32,339 nucleotides of DNA from Roseinatronobacter ekhonensis (GTDB lineage Bacteria; Pseudomonadota; Alphaproteobacteria; Rhodobacterales; Rhodobacteraceae). Below, piece after piece: positions 1 through 7,495 of the stretch. The position numbers and the translations under genes were made by a program. Where the stretch lies: NCBI RefSeq assembly GCF_900499075.1, contig NZ_UIHC01000040.1:1-32339 (forward strand), given 5' to 3'. The notes below the pieces were generated by a model, which worked only from the letters and a program-made list of their open reading frames with translations, did no database searches and was not told the DNA's origin. How positions within the stretch are numbered: position 1 is the first letter of the stretch; every line of letters begins with the position of its first letter.

Positions 1-124
1 CAACGCGCTCTCGCAACGCAAGTGGATGTGGTTTGCCCATCTGTTATCTCCATATCTGCTCAAAGACATGGAATCATGGATCATGAAGTAAGGGAATCCT
101 GAATCTGGTCAAACCGGACGCGCT
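1..124. mobile_element. End of a probable insertion element
   Basis: The metallophosphoesterase reading frame that comes in from the right loses its family resemblance at about position 125, after the residues NVSDL. From there to position 1 the DNA carries a plus-strand reading frame ending at 91 and then about 30 bases (GAATCCTGAATCTGG and onward to GCGCTC) that could be a terminal inverted repeat. A gene broken abruptly next to a short foreign open frame suggests an insertion sequence whose body lies left of the window. The opposite end is not visible, so neither the inverted repeat nor the target duplication can be confirmed, and I cannot name the IS family. Confidence 0.4.
2..91 (+). CDS. 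C-terminal fragment, possibly a transposase
   Basis: An open frame enters from the left edge and runs 29 residues (beginning NALSQRKWMWF, ending MESWIMK) to a TAA stop. It is rich in Trp, Met and basic residues, as transposase C-termini often are, and it sits just inside the presumed insertion-sequence end that truncates the neighbouring phosphoesterase gene. It is too short for me to recognise a family from sequence alone. The assignment as a transposase rests on position, not on motifs. It could instead be a chance open frame. Confidence 0.3.
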   Translation, partial: NALSQRKWMWFAHLLSPYLLKDMESWIMK

Positions 125-665
125 CTAAGTCCGAGACGTTGCACGGCGCGTAGGTGTCATGCCCCGAAGCCCCCGCAAGCGAGGTGTGCAGCATGGCGAT
201 ATTGACGGCGCCCGGAACCGGCGCGGGAAAGCGCGGCAGCAAGCTTTCGGGCGCGTGGCGGTCTGCGAAGCTGACGCCGTGGACCCAGACATCCTCTGCC
301 AGTTGCACTTTGCCGCCTCGGGCGTCGAACACATGCACGTTGTCGGGCAGCTCCAGGCCACCAGTGATCGGGTTCTCGGCGTCGTGGTTGCCTTTAATGT
401 AGAACACGCGGATGTGGGCTGTGCGCAACCTGTCTAGCTGCGCGGTCAAGAACGCGGCGGTGCGCGCGCTGCGCGCCTTGCCGTCGAACAGGTCGCCTGC
501 GATCAGCAGCGCCGCGACCCCTTCCGACAGCGCCACATCAATGATGCGGCCAAAAGCGCTTCGGGTTGCGGCCTCTACTTCGGCCCGCAGCGCTGCGTCG
601 CGCAGCGCCAGCGAACGCAGCGGCGAATCCAGATGAACATCGGCGGTGTGCAGTATCTTGATCAC
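81..665 (-). CDS. DNA repair exonuclease SbcD/YhaO-type metallophosphoesterase, 3'-truncated
   Basis: The N-terminal half of a calcineurin-like metallophosphoesterase of the SbcD/Mre11/YhaO group. These are Mn-dependent nucleases that normally work with an SMC-like ATPase (SbcC/YhaN) in double-strand-break processing. Visible metal-binding motifs are TADVHLDS near the start, AGDLFDG and KGNHD, followed by a late HTS motif. The start is GTG at 665, preceded by GGAGG at a good distance; the longer frame upstream has no support. After NVSDL the sequence leaves the family and ends within 15 residues, so only 194 residues remain of roughly 400. The missing part would hold the last metal-binding GHxH segment and the DNA-binding cap, so the product is probably inactive. 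No SbcC-like ATPase gene is in the window; it would have lain to the left, beyond the insertion. Confidence 0.85.
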   Translation of the reverse strand: MIKILHTADVHLDSPLRSLALRDAALRAEVEAATRSAFGRIIDVALSEGVAALLIAGDLFDGKARSARTAAFLTAQLDRLRTAHIRVFYIKGNHDAENPITGGLELPDNVHVFDARGGKVQLAEDVWVHGVSFADRHAPESLLPRFPAPVPGAVNIAMLHTSLAGASGHDTYAPCNVSDLERVRFDQIQDSLTS

Positions 666-1031
666 GTCGCCTCCAAGAACCTGTGGCTTGGGACAAGGAT
701 GACCTTGGCGCGTTCTTGGGACAACCACAAACTGAAGTCACCGGCCCGCACAGCGACAAACCGGGTGTGCGGTCGGCTTGTTGCGGTGCGCGGTGTCCTC
801 GCGGGTCGCGTCGCGCATCGGCGCACACTCGATACGCATGGTCGCCGTGCCATAATTTGGCCAACGCGCGTTGCCTCTCAGAGCCGTCCTGTGTGATACT
901 ACGCGGCGCTAAAACAAGTGTGTGGGGTGAGTGATTATTGGGACTATCCGTCCCTTCAAGAAACACAACCCGCCCACATGCTTGAGCCATTCACCTTTGT
1001 CATCTGACCGGCCGCCACAACGTAGGATAAA
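666..1031. other. Intergenic stretch without a convincing gene
   Basis: These 366 bases separate the truncated phosphoesterase gene from the tRNA. Open frames exist on both strands, but none has a ribosome-binding site, a recognisable motif or convincing codon use. A small GGGAC/GTCCC hairpin lies near 940-955. The promoter of the minus-strand phosphoesterase gene must be here, but I cannot place it with confidence. Confidence 0.5.
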
Positions 1032-1118
1032 TGGTGCCCAGGAGAGGACTCGAACCTCCACGCCCGTACGGGCACTAGCACCTGAAGCTAGCGCGTCTAC
1101 CAGTTCCGCCACCTGGGC
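1032..1118 (-). tRNA. tRNA-Leu (anticodon CAG)
   Basis: Read on the minus strand, the 87 bases fold as a class II tRNA. The acceptor stem GCCCAGG pairs with CCTGGGC, followed by discriminator A and an encoded CCA. The anticodon stem CTAGC/GCTAG encloses the loop TTCAGGT, giving anticodon CAG, which reads CUG leucine codons. A long variable arm (GCCCG TAC GGGC) is present as expected for tRNA-Leu, and the T arm carries TTCGAGT. CTG is the dominant leucine codon in this GC-rich genome, so this should be a major tRNA. Confidence 0.97.
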
Positions 1119-1267
1119 AGGTTGCGTGGACCGGCTTTTAGATTTGGCGCAGGGGAGTGTCAACGCCTGAAATGCGTGAAATCATGCGGCTTTGGAAAAA
1201 AGCCCAATGCCCTTGCCGTGGGCGTGGCACGCAGGTATTCACGGGATCGCAACAGGCGGAGGTCGGC

Positions 1268-2254
1268 ATGTCGAAACTGGTCACGATTTATGGCGGATCG
1301 GGCTTTGTCGGGCGGTATATCGCGCGGCGGATGGCCAAGGCCGGATGGCGCGTGCGTGTCGCTGTGCGCCGCCCGAACGAAGCGCTGCATGTCAAACCCT
1401 ACGGCACGCCGGGGCAGGTGGAACCCGTGTTCTGCAATATCCGCGACGACGCCTCTGTGCGCGCGGTGCTGCAAGGCGCCGATGCGGTGGTCAACTGCGT
1501 GGGCATTCTGGGAGAGGTTGGCAAAAACCGGTTCGATACCGTTCAGGCCGAAGGGGCGGGCCGTATTGCCCGGCTTGCGGCGGAACAGGGCATTAAAAGC
1601 ATGGTGCATATTTCCGCCATCGGCGCGGATGCGGGCTCTGACAGCCTGTATCAGCAAACCAAGGCAGAGGGCGAGGCATTGGTGCTTGCGGCCATGCCGG
1701 ATGTGGTCATCCTGCGCCCCTCGGTGGTGTTCGGAACCGAAGACCAGTTCTTCAACCGGTTCGCGGGTATGGCGCGGTTCAGCCCGTTCCTGCCGGTTGT
1801 GGGCGGGGCAACCCGCTTCCAGCCGGTCTATGTCGATGACGTGGCAGCCGCCGCCGAACTGGCGCTGACCAAAGGGGCCGCGCCGGGTGTGTATGAATTG
1901 GGCGGTCCCGACGTGGCCACGTTCCGTGAGCTGATGCAGCAGATGCTGGCCGAAATCCGGCGCAACCGGATTTTGCTGAATGTGCCGTTCTTCGTCGCCA
2001 AGATCATGGGCAGCACGTTCGATATCTTGCAAAAGATCAGCTTCGGGCTGTTCACCAACGGCGTGTTGACCCGCGATCAGGTCCGCAATCTTGCGCGCGA
2101 CAATGTGGTCAGTGCGGATGCGCGGGGCTTTGCCGATCTGGGCCTGACGCCCACGCCCATGTCTGCCGTTCTGCCGGATTACCTGTATGCGCACCGGGTT
2201 GGCGGGCAATACAAGGCCATCCACGAGTCGGCGGCACGCCTGCGCAAAGACTAA
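1268..2254 (+). CDS. NAD(P)-binding protein, complex I NDUFA9-like
   Basis: A 328-residue atypical short-chain dehydrogenase related to the NDUFA9/39-kDa accessory subunit of respiratory complex I. The N-terminus has the Rossmann signature GGSGFVG (residues 9-15) followed by a basic strand (VAVRRP), which suggests NADPH binding. NCVGILGE and the central HISAIGAD and SLYQQTKAEGE segments match the family. The Tyr-Lys pair of true dehydrogenases is replaced by YQQTK, as is usual in this non-catalytic branch. The start at 1268 has GGAGG immediately upstream; the open frame extends farther left but without a better site. In alphaproteobacteria such proteins are associated with complex I assembly or quinone-related steps, so its exact role is uncertain. 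It is followed directly by a strong terminator. Confidence 0.85.
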   Translation: MSKLVTIYGGSGFVGRYIARRMAKAGWRVRVAVRRPNEALHVKPYGTPGQVEPVFCNIRDDASVRAVLQGADAVVNCVGILGEVGKNRFDTVQAEGAGRIARLAAEQGIKSMVHISAIGADAGSDSLYQQTKAEGEALVLAAMPDVVILRPSVVFGTEDQFFNRFAGMARFSPFLPVVGGATRFQPVYVDDVAAAAELALTKGAAPGVYELGGPDVATFRELMQQMLAEIRRNRILLNVPFFVAKIMGSTFDILQKISFGLFTNGVLTRDQVRNLARDNVVSADARGFADLGLTPTPMSAVLPDYLYAHRVGGQYKAIHESAARLRKD

Positions 2255-2285
2255 TACGGCGCGCGGGGAGGACGCGCGCCGTATT
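2253..2285. terminator. Bidirectional hairpin terminator
   Basis: A perfect 13-bp inverted repeat (AATACGGCGCGCG with its exact complement) surrounds a 7-base purine loop. It starts inside the stop codon of the upstream plus-strand gene and ends 10 bases before the stop of the minus-strand FAS1 gene. It has no long U tract on either side, but the very stable stem between two convergent genes fits a shared terminator. Confidence 0.75.
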
Positions 2286-2294
2286 GTGATCGGA

Positions 2295-2834
2295 TCAGCG
2301 GGGCAGCAGAACGCTGTCCACAACGTGGATGACACCGTTTGACTGGTTCACATCGCTGATCGTGACGCGACCGGCATTACCGGATTCGTCATAAATCCAC
2401 AGTGTGCGCCCGCGCATCTGCGCGCTAAGCGCGTCGCCCGACAGCGTCTGCATGTGGAAAAAGCCGTCCGGGCTGTTCCGCGCGCGGCGCATCAGGTCTT
2501 CGCCCGTCAGATCGCCCGCAACAACATGTGCGGTCAGCACTTTTTGCAGCGTGCCCTTGTTTTCGGGCTGAAGCAGCGTGTCGACGGTGCCGGCGGGCAG
2601 TGCGTCGAACGCCGCATTGACGGGGGCGAACACGGTCAGCGGTCCGGGCCCTTGCAGCGCATCGACCAGATCGGCGGCTTGCACAGCGGCGACCAGCGTG
2701 GTGTGGTCAGCCGAATTCACCGCGTTTTCCACGATATTGCGGGTCTCCAGCATGGGCGCACCACCAACCATGGGGTTGGCGAATGCGGCGCCAGTCGTCA
2801 ATGCGATCACGGCAGTCAAAGTAGCGAGTTTCAT
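2295..2834 (-). CDS. Secreted fasciclin (FAS1) domain protein
   Basis: A 179-residue exported protein. Residues 1-18 form a signal peptide (Lys start, Ala/Leu/Val core, cleavage after AFA). One FAS1 domain follows, with the H1 motif TVFAPVNAAFDALP and the H2-type motif GVIHVVDSVLLP near the C-terminus. FAS1 domains mediate adhesion or protein contacts at the cell surface. The start at 2834 is chosen because AGGAGA lies just upstream and the signal peptide begins there. It is the last gene of a minus-strand set with an ECF sigma factor and its anti-sigma factor, and a candidate ECF promoter lies at 2889-2915. In mycobacteria the SigK-RskA pair controls FAS1 proteins (MPT70/MPT83), so this gene is the likely target of the neighbouring sigma factor. 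Confidence 0.9.
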   Translation of the reverse strand: MKLATLTAVIALTTGAAFANPMVGGAPMLETRNIVENAVNSADHTTLVAAVQAADLVDALQGPGPLTVFAPVNAAFDALPAGTVDTLLQPENKGTLQKVLTAHVVAGDLTGEDLMRRARNSPDGFFHMQTLSGDALSAQMRGRTLWIYDESGNAGRVTISDVNQSNGVIHVVDSVLLPR

Positions 2835-2888
2835 TCTCTCTCTCCTGTTATGGCAAAATGCCGGGCGCGTTTTGCGCCCATGCCAAGG

Positions 2889-2915
2889 GAACGAGAGGGC
2901 GATGTAGGAAGTTTC
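2889..2915 (-). promoter_or_regulatory. Candidate ECF-type promoter for the FAS1 gene
   Basis: Read on the minus strand, GAAAC and CGTTC are separated by 17 bases. This resembles the common ECF layout of a GAAC-type -35 and a CGTT-type -10. Transcription would start about 45 bases before the FAS1 start codon. The match is by eye, in a short intergenic gap directly downstream of the sigma/anti-sigma genes. No equivalent copy is clear in front of the sigma gene itself. Confidence 0.4.
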
Positions 2916-2946
2916 AGGCGCGCGCAGATTTCCGATCACAGACGCG

Positions 2947-3594
2947 TTACCCCGCGCGCAACTCCGCCGTGGCCAGAACCGGACCTGTTGGCAGGCCGGT
3001 GGTAGACCCGCCCGCCGGTTCCAGACTGACGGCCAGAACCTGCCCCGCCTGAAGTGCGGCTTCGCGGGTCAGAGCACCGTCGCGCAGCAGGCCAAGCGAG
3101 GACGGCACACCATCCGCGCCGATGACCCATAGCTCGTAATCCTGTCCGGCCCCGGCTTCGGGACCGTCTGCACGCAGGTTCAGACTTGTGCCATCAAAGC
3201 TTGCGGCCAGAACCAGAGCACGATCCTCTGCCACAAGTTCGGCGGTCAGCACGGGTGCGGGCGGTGCGCGCAGCACAGGCGAAAGAACGACCAAGCCAAG
3301 GGCCAATGCACCCACCAGCGACCCGGCACCCAACCAGCGCCAACCGCGACGGCGGCGGGGGGCAGGGGCCGGAAACAGGCGGGATTCTATCTGGGGCAGC
3401 AGGTCTGGCGCCGGCAATTCGGCGAATTCGTCGTTCAACGGTTCCAGTCGCGCTTCCCAGTCGCGCACCCGGGCCGCAAAGCGCCCGTCGGTCGCCGCCC
3501 GTTGATCGGCCGCGCGCCAAGCGTCGCTCTCCAGCAGCCCAAGTACATATTCTGCGGCCAGCAGGTCGTCGTCATCTTCGGGGGGCATGGTCAT
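2947..3594 (-). CDS. Membrane anti-sigma factor (RskA-like)
   Basis: A 215-residue single-pass membrane protein. The N-terminus (acidic stretch, then LLAAEYVLGLLE) matches the sigma-binding helix of class I anti-sigma domains. A basic patch RRRRGWRW at 80-87 precedes one transmembrane helix at about 88-108. The rest is a periplasmic RskA/anti-sigma-K-like beta domain with a LWVIGADG segment. No Zn-binding HxxxCxxC is present, so it is a non-ZAS type. The start is ATG at 3594, overlapping the TGA of the sigma gene by ATGA, which implies translational coupling and matched dosage. It should hold the sigma factor at the inner membrane until a periplasmic signal releases it. Confidence 0.9.
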   Translation of the reverse strand: MTMPPEDDDDLLAAEYVLGLLESDAWRAADQRAATDGRFAARVRDWEARLEPLNDEFAELPAPDLLPQIESRLFPAPAPRRRRGWRWLGAGSLVGALALGLVVLSPVLRAPPAPVLTAELVAEDRALVLAASFDGTSLNLRADGPEAGAGQDYELWVIGADGVPSSLGLLRDGALTREAALQAGQVLAVSLEPAGGSTTGLPTGPVLATAELRAG

Positions 3595-4154
3595 CGGTCC
3601 AAACACTCCCGCAAACTGATAAGCGAACGCCGCAACCATGTGCGCATTGTATTTAGCGGCACGTCAAATTGCGCGGCAAGATCGTGATAGGACAATCCCA
3701 TCAGATATGCCCCCCGGACCGCGCGGGCGCGGTCTGCGGGCAGTTCCTCGAAGCAGGCGACAACCGCCTGCATCCTGGCGCGCAGCATGGTTTGATCTTC
3801 GACACCCATAGCGGGGTCGGCAACCAGGTCGAGCACATCCATATCACCCTCGCCACCGCTCACGACCCGGTGCCCGCGCGCCGCAGGGCGCGCGCGCAGC
3901 CGGTCCAGCGCGTGATTACGGGCAATGGCGCAAATCCAGCCCATGCCAGAGCCTTTCTGCGGATCATAGGTGGCGGCACGTTGCCAAAGGCGGATCATCA
4001 CCTCTTGCAGGGCATCTTCCGCTTCGGCCCTGTCCCCCAGCATACGGGTCAGGAGCCCCATAAGTTTCGGAGCAGCCGAAGAGTATAACAGCCCAAGTGC
4101 CGCGCGGTCCTGCACGGCCAGACGTTTCAGCAGGCCAGAGATGTCATCTGTCAC
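3591..4154 (-). CDS. ECF sigma-70 factor (SigK-like)
   Basis: A 187-residue extracytoplasmic-function sigma factor. Region 2 is visible as AEDALQEVMIRLWQRAATYD with the -10-reading segment AIARNHALDRLR. Region 4 is a C-terminal helix-turn-helix with LSYHDLAAQFDVPLNTMRTWL. The linker region is short, as in all ECF factors. It is coupled by ATGA to a membrane anti-sigma factor and followed by a FAS1 gene, the arrangement known for SigK/RskA systems. A 63-base gap separates it from marR upstream. A GGA-type ribosome-binding site is weak. Regulation is probably by release from the anti-sigma factor. Confidence 0.93.
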   Translation of the reverse strand: MTDDISGLLKRLAVQDRAALGLLYSSAAPKLMGLLTRMLGDRAEAEDALQEVMIRLWQRAATYDPQKGSGMGWICAIARNHALDRLRARPAARGHRVVSGGEGDMDVLDLVADPAMGVEDQTMLRARMQAVVACFEELPADRARAVRGAYLMGLSYHDLAAQFDVPLNTMRTWLRRSLISLRECLDR

Positions 4155-4217
4155 GCAAGATTCCTGTTCGCTGTGCCCGAACTTAATGCAAAAAGCCCTG
4201 CACGCAATGGGTTCGGA

Positions 4218-4649
4218 TCAGTCGCCTTCCAGCCGCAGCCGGATTTCACGCAATACCGGAACGGTCTGGCGCACCCGCGCATCCCCAAGGGTTTGCGCAA
4301 TATCATCAATCAGCGGGCTGATGGCAGCCAGCGCGGCATCGCGTGCGGCCTTGCCCGACGGGCTGATTGCGACCATCTTGCGCCGCGCATCGTCCCAGTC
4401 GGGCCGGATATGCACATATCCCGCCCATTCCAGTTTGGTCAGCGTATTGGTCATGGCCCCGCGCGTGACGTGAAAGGCGCGCGCAAGTTCCGCAGGTGTT
4501 CGTTCCGTCTGCAAACGCGCCAGCAAGTTCAGCACGCCGAAATGCGAAAGCTCCATCCCTTTCGGCAACACTTTGGACAGTCTGTTGCGCACCAATTGAT
4601 CGGCCATAAGCAACTCGCTGAACAGAGCATTTCCAACGTCAGAGCTCAT
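4218..4649 (-). CDS. MarR-family transcriptional regulator
   Basis: A 143-residue winged helix-turn-helix protein. The recognition region reads TPAELARAFHVTRGAMTNTLTKLE, followed by the wing with the family-typical DDARRK motif (HIRPDWDDARRKMVAIS). N- and C-terminal helices would form the dimer interface. Its ATG overlaps the stop of the nitrilase gene (ATGA at 4646-4649), so both are translated from one mRNA. MarR proteins usually sense small phenolic or oxidised ligands and repress nearby genes, but the ligand cannot be inferred here. Control of its own operon is plausible. Confidence 0.9.
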   Translation of the reverse strand: MSSDVGNALFSELLMADQLVRNRLSKVLPKGMELSHFGVLNLLARLQTERTPAELARAFHVTRGAMTNTLTKLEWAGYVHIRPDWDDARRKMVAISPSGKAARDAALAAISPLIDDIAQTLGDARVRQTVPVLREIRLRLEGD

Positions 4650-5491
4650 GGCGCACCGGGTGGCAGGAATTCACGGTCATGACGCAAAGATGGTACGCGC
4701 GCCCGGACATCTGCGACGCGCGACAGGTCCAGATCCACCACCGCTACGCCGGGATCGCGGCCCATGTCCAACAGCACCTCGCCCCACGGCGCGATAACCA
4801 TGCCGTGCCCGTGCGTGCGCCGCGTGCGCCCTTCTTGTGCCTTGTGCAGGCCGGTTTGTGCGGGCGCGACGACGAAAGCACCGTTTTCGATGGCCCGCGC
4901 GCGCAACAGGCTTAGCCAATGCGCGGCCCCCGTGACCGGGCTGAAAGCGGCGGGCACGAAAAGTACCTCTGCGCCCGCCTGCGCCAAGGCGCGGTATAGC
5001 ATCGGAAAGCGCAGATCGTAGCAAATCGTCAGACCAAGGCAACCAAGCGGCGTTTCTGCCAGTACCGCGCGGTCGCCGGGCCGGAACGCGGCGGATTCGT
5101 GATAAATCTCGGTTTCCGACACTTTCACATCAAACATGTGAATCTTGTCGTATCGCGCCATGATCGCGCCATCCGGGCCGATCAGGAAAGAGCGGTTGGC
5201 GAAGCGGCCATCCGGGTCGTCGGTCTTCAGGGCGAGCGAGCCGATCAGCACCCAGAACCCCAGCTCTTTCGCCAGCCCACGGATCGCGGCAAGGGTCTGG
5301 TCCTCTGCCTCTGTCTGCAAGACGGCGGCTTGCCCCGCGCGCGATGTGGAAACGCAATTCGTCACCTCTGGCGTGAGGGCGATCTGAGCCCCGCGCGCAT
5401 GCGCCTCGCGCAGCATGGTCAGGGTGGTCGGCAGGTTGTCTGCCGGATTGTCGCTGGAATTGAGTTGCAAGAGCGCCGCACGAAGGGTCAT
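4646..5491 (-). CDS. Carbon-nitrogen hydrolase (Nit1/Nit2-type, deaminated glutathione amidase-like)
   Basis: A 281-residue nitrilase-superfamily amidase. The catalytic triad is visible: Glu42 (LTPEVTN), Lys116 (YDKIHMFD) and Cys157 (TICYDLRFP). The IHMFDV segment is typical of the Nit1/Nit2 branch, which removes amide groups from deaminated glutathione or alpha-ketoglutaramate (metabolite repair). The length is normal for the family. Four bases separate it from grxC upstream and it overlaps marR downstream, so grxC-nit-marR form one transcription unit. Placement beside a glutaredoxin fits a glutathione-related repair role. This is inference; the substrate is not proven. Confidence 0.92.
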   Translation of the reverse strand: MTLRAALLQLNSSDNPADNLPTTLTMLREAHARGAQIALTPEVTNCVSTSRAGQAAVLQTEAEDQTLAAIRGLAKELGFWVLIGSLALKTDDPDGRFANRSFLIGPDGAIMARYDKIHMFDVKVSETEIYHESAAFRPGDRAVLAETPLGCLGLTICYDLRFPMLYRALAQAGAEVLFVPAAFSPVTGAAHWLSLLRARAIENGAFVVAPAQTGLHKAQEGRTRRTHGHGMVIAPWGEVLLDMGRDPGVAVVDLDLSRVADVRARVPSLRHDREFLPPGAP

Positions 5492-5495
5492 GTGC

Positions 5496-5753
5496 CTACC
5501 CTTTCAACAGTGGATCAAGCTTGCCCGCGCGTTCCAGCGCGTAGAGCTCGTCACAGCCGCCGACATAGGTGTCGCCGACAAAAATCTGCGGCACCGTGTG
5601 CTTGCCGCCGGCGCGCTTCATCATTTCAGGACGGCGGTCAGGGTTTCGCGCAATGTCGATTTCGGAGAAGCTGGCGCCTTTCGATGTCAGCAACCGTTTC
5701 GCGGCATGGCAAAATCCGCACAGGGGTGACGTATAGATTTCAATCGGTTGCAT
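5496..5753 (-). CDS. grxC: Glutaredoxin 3
   Basis: An 85-residue class I glutaredoxin. The dithiol active site is CGFC (Cys12 and Cys15) rather than the more common CPYC. The TVPQIF cis-proline motif and the GGCDEL glutathione-binding motif are present. It reduces protein disulfides or glutathione mixed disulfides in the cytosol using glutathione. I chose the start at 5753 (MQPIEIYTS) because it gives the standard domain length; the longer frame upstream is not supported. It leads the grxC-nitrilase-marR unit and lies 44 bases after comF on the same strand. Confidence 0.95.
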   Translation of the reverse strand: MQPIEIYTSPLCGFCHAAKRLLTSKGASFSEIDIARNPDRRPEMMKRAGGKHTVPQIFVGDTYVGGCDELYALERAGKLDPLLKG

Positions 5754-5797
5754 GACAGTCCTCGGGTTGCGCGTGGTTTGCCGCGCAGTATAGAGGA

Positions 5798-6559
5798 TCA
5801 GAGCGCCCGTGCAACGCGCGCCAGTGCCACAACCCGTACCGAAGCGGCACCATTTGCCAAACAGCATTCGGCGGCGGCTGCGAAGGTGGCCCCTGCGGTC
5901 ATGACGTCATCCACCAGCAGGATATCGCGCCCGCCGATAAGCGGGGCGCGTTTGTCATGGGCTGAAAAGGCGTCCTGCATATTGGTGAACCGTCCCAAGC
6001 GCCCGCGCCCGTCTTGTGTGCCGGTGGCGCGCGTGCGGCGCAGCAGGTCGGGGCAGTGTTCCAGCCCGTGCAGCTTGGCAAGCGCACGGCTTAGTTCGGC
6101 GGCTTGATTGTACCGGCGTTTCAAAAACCGCGTCCAATGCAGCGGTATGGGGGCAACAAGCATATCTGGCTGCAAGATCGGGACGGCCGCGCGTGACATC
6201 CAGCGCGCAGCGGCGGGCACATGGTCCAGCCGGTCGTAGTATTTCAGCCCCAACAGCAGTTTGCGGGCCTTGTCGCCATATAACAGCGCCGCGCGCCCTT
6301 GCGCCCAAGGGCGCGCGAGCGTCAGGCACTCGTCACAATGCACGGGCGTTCCGGGGTCGGCACCGGGCAGCGGCAACCCGCAAGCGTCGCAGCACAGCCC
6401 GTCTATAAACGGCATCTCGCGCCAGCAGGTAGCGCAGAGCGCGCCGTCATCCGCCACAAACGCATCGCAGGTCACACATTGCGGCGGGTAAAGCGCGTGC
6501 AGCAACGCCCTACCCGCGGATTGCACTCTGGTGGGCGATCTGCGCGATGGGTTTTGCAT
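5798..6559 (-). CDS. comF: ComF-family amidophosphoribosyltransferase-like protein
   Basis: A 253-residue ComF homologue. The N-terminal third holds paired cysteine motifs (Cys28/31, Cys42/45, Cys57/60, Cys75/78) that would bind zinc. The C-terminal half is a type I phosphoribosyltransferase fold with the PRPP loop ILLVDDVMTAGAT at 213-225 and the family segment RRYNQAAEL. ComF proteins are needed for uptake or processing of transforming DNA in competent bacteria; outside competence the reaction is not established. The start at 6559 has GAGGG upstream. It is divergent from the methyltransferase at 6609, with a 49-base shared promoter gap. Confidence 0.93.
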   Translation of the reverse strand: MQNPSRRSPTRVQSAGRALLHALYPPQCVTCDAFVADDGALCATCWREMPFIDGLCCDACGLPLPGADPGTPVHCDECLTLARPWAQGRAALLYGDKARKLLLGLKYYDRLDHVPAAARWMSRAAVPILQPDMLVAPIPLHWTRFLKRRYNQAAELSRALAKLHGLEHCPDLLRRTRATGTQDGRGRLGRFTNMQDAFSAHDKRAPLIGGRDILLVDDVMTAGATFAAAAECCLANGAASVRVVALARVARAL

Positions 6560-6608
6560 TTCGCCCTCGTTGCCCCTACATCCTGACCACGCCCACGACG
6601 GAGTTTTC

Positions 6609-7445
6609 ATGACCGCCCCGCGCCTGACCGACCGTGCTGCCCTGTTGCGCAATCGCGCACGCGCGCGCGGCGCAATGTTCCTGCACGACCTGGCCCGAGA
6701 GGAGCTACAGGATAGGCTGACGATGGTTAACAGATCGTTTACGGCGCCCGCCATCGTCACCGGTTTCCCGGCGTTTTGGGGCGACATGGTTCCGAATGCG
6801 CGTGTGGTCGCGGATGAGGCTGTTCTTGATCTGGACGAGGGCGCGCATGATCTGGTCATTCACGCCATGGCGCTGCACTGGGCCGACGATCCCGTGGGAC
6901 AGTTGGTGCAGGCGCGCCGGGCCTTGCAGCCCGACGGTCTGTTTCTGGGTGCGCTCTTCGGGGGGCAGACCTTGGCGGAACTGCGCGCCGTGCTGGCCCA
7001 AGCAGAATCGGAATTGCGCGGAGGGCTGAGTGCCCGCATCCTGCCCATGGCAGAAATCCGTGATCTGGGGGCGCTGCTACAGCGCGCGGGTTTTGCGCTT
7101 CCGGTGGCAGATTCGGTGCGCCAAAGCGTCGCATATCGCGAACTGCATACGTTGTTTTCCGACCTGCGCGCCATGGGTGAGCGCAATGCTCTGGCGGCGC
7201 GGCCCCGTCGCGGCGCCCCACGCGCGGTCTTTGATTTGGCGCGCGCACTCTATGCTGACAGCTTCTCAAACGCGGATGGGGCTTATATGGCAGGGTTTGA
7301 GCTGATCTTTCTTTCTGGCTGGGCCCCGGCAGACGACCAGCCCAAACCGTTGCGCCCCGGTTCGGCAAAGGCGCGACTGGCAGACGCGCTGAACACCGAT
7401 GAAGTTACACTGCCCGATCCCGTGAAAATCCCCCGCAAAGATTGA
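6609..7445 (+). CDS. SAM-dependent methyltransferase-like protein (NDUFAF5/BioC-type)
   Basis: A 278-residue protein of the class I methyltransferase fold. Segments typical of the NDUFAF5/BioC group are visible: DLVIHAMALHWADDPVGQL after the substrate strand, and QPDGLFLGALFGG. The first SAM-binding glycine-rich loop is poorly preserved, as is usual in the alphaproteobacterial NDUFAF5-like branch; the human homologue hydroxylates an arginine of complex I instead of methylating. Its own target is unknown. It starts at ATG 6609, divergent from comF, and is followed after 50 bases by hemH. Confidence 0.8.
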   Translation: MTAPRLTDRAALLRNRARARGAMFLHDLAREELQDRLTMVNRSFTAPAIVTGFPAFWGDMVPNARVVADEAVLDLDEGAHDLVIHAMALHWADDPVGQLVQARRALQPDGLFLGALFGGQTLAELRAVLAQAESELRGGLSARILPMAEIRDLGALLQRAGFALPVADSVRQSVAYRELHTLFSDLRAMGERNALAARPRRGAPRAVFDLARALYADSFSNADGAYMAGFELIFLSGWAPADDQPKPLRPGSAKARLADALNTDEVTLPDPVKIPRKD

Positions 7446-7495
7446 TTCTGCCCGTAATTCCGCTATGTCCGCTCAGGTGTTCAGGAGGCGGTGAG

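Noticed and set aside
538-990. Minus-strand open frame upstream of the phosphoesterase
   Set aside because: It overlaps the 5' part of the phosphoesterase gene in another frame and has no recognisable domain or start signal.
1160-2335. 391-residue open frame antisense to the NDUFA9-like gene
   Set aside because: Composition is that of a GC-rich antisense shadow (many His, Arg, Gln), there is no motif or ribosome-binding site, and the plus-strand gene is clearly real.
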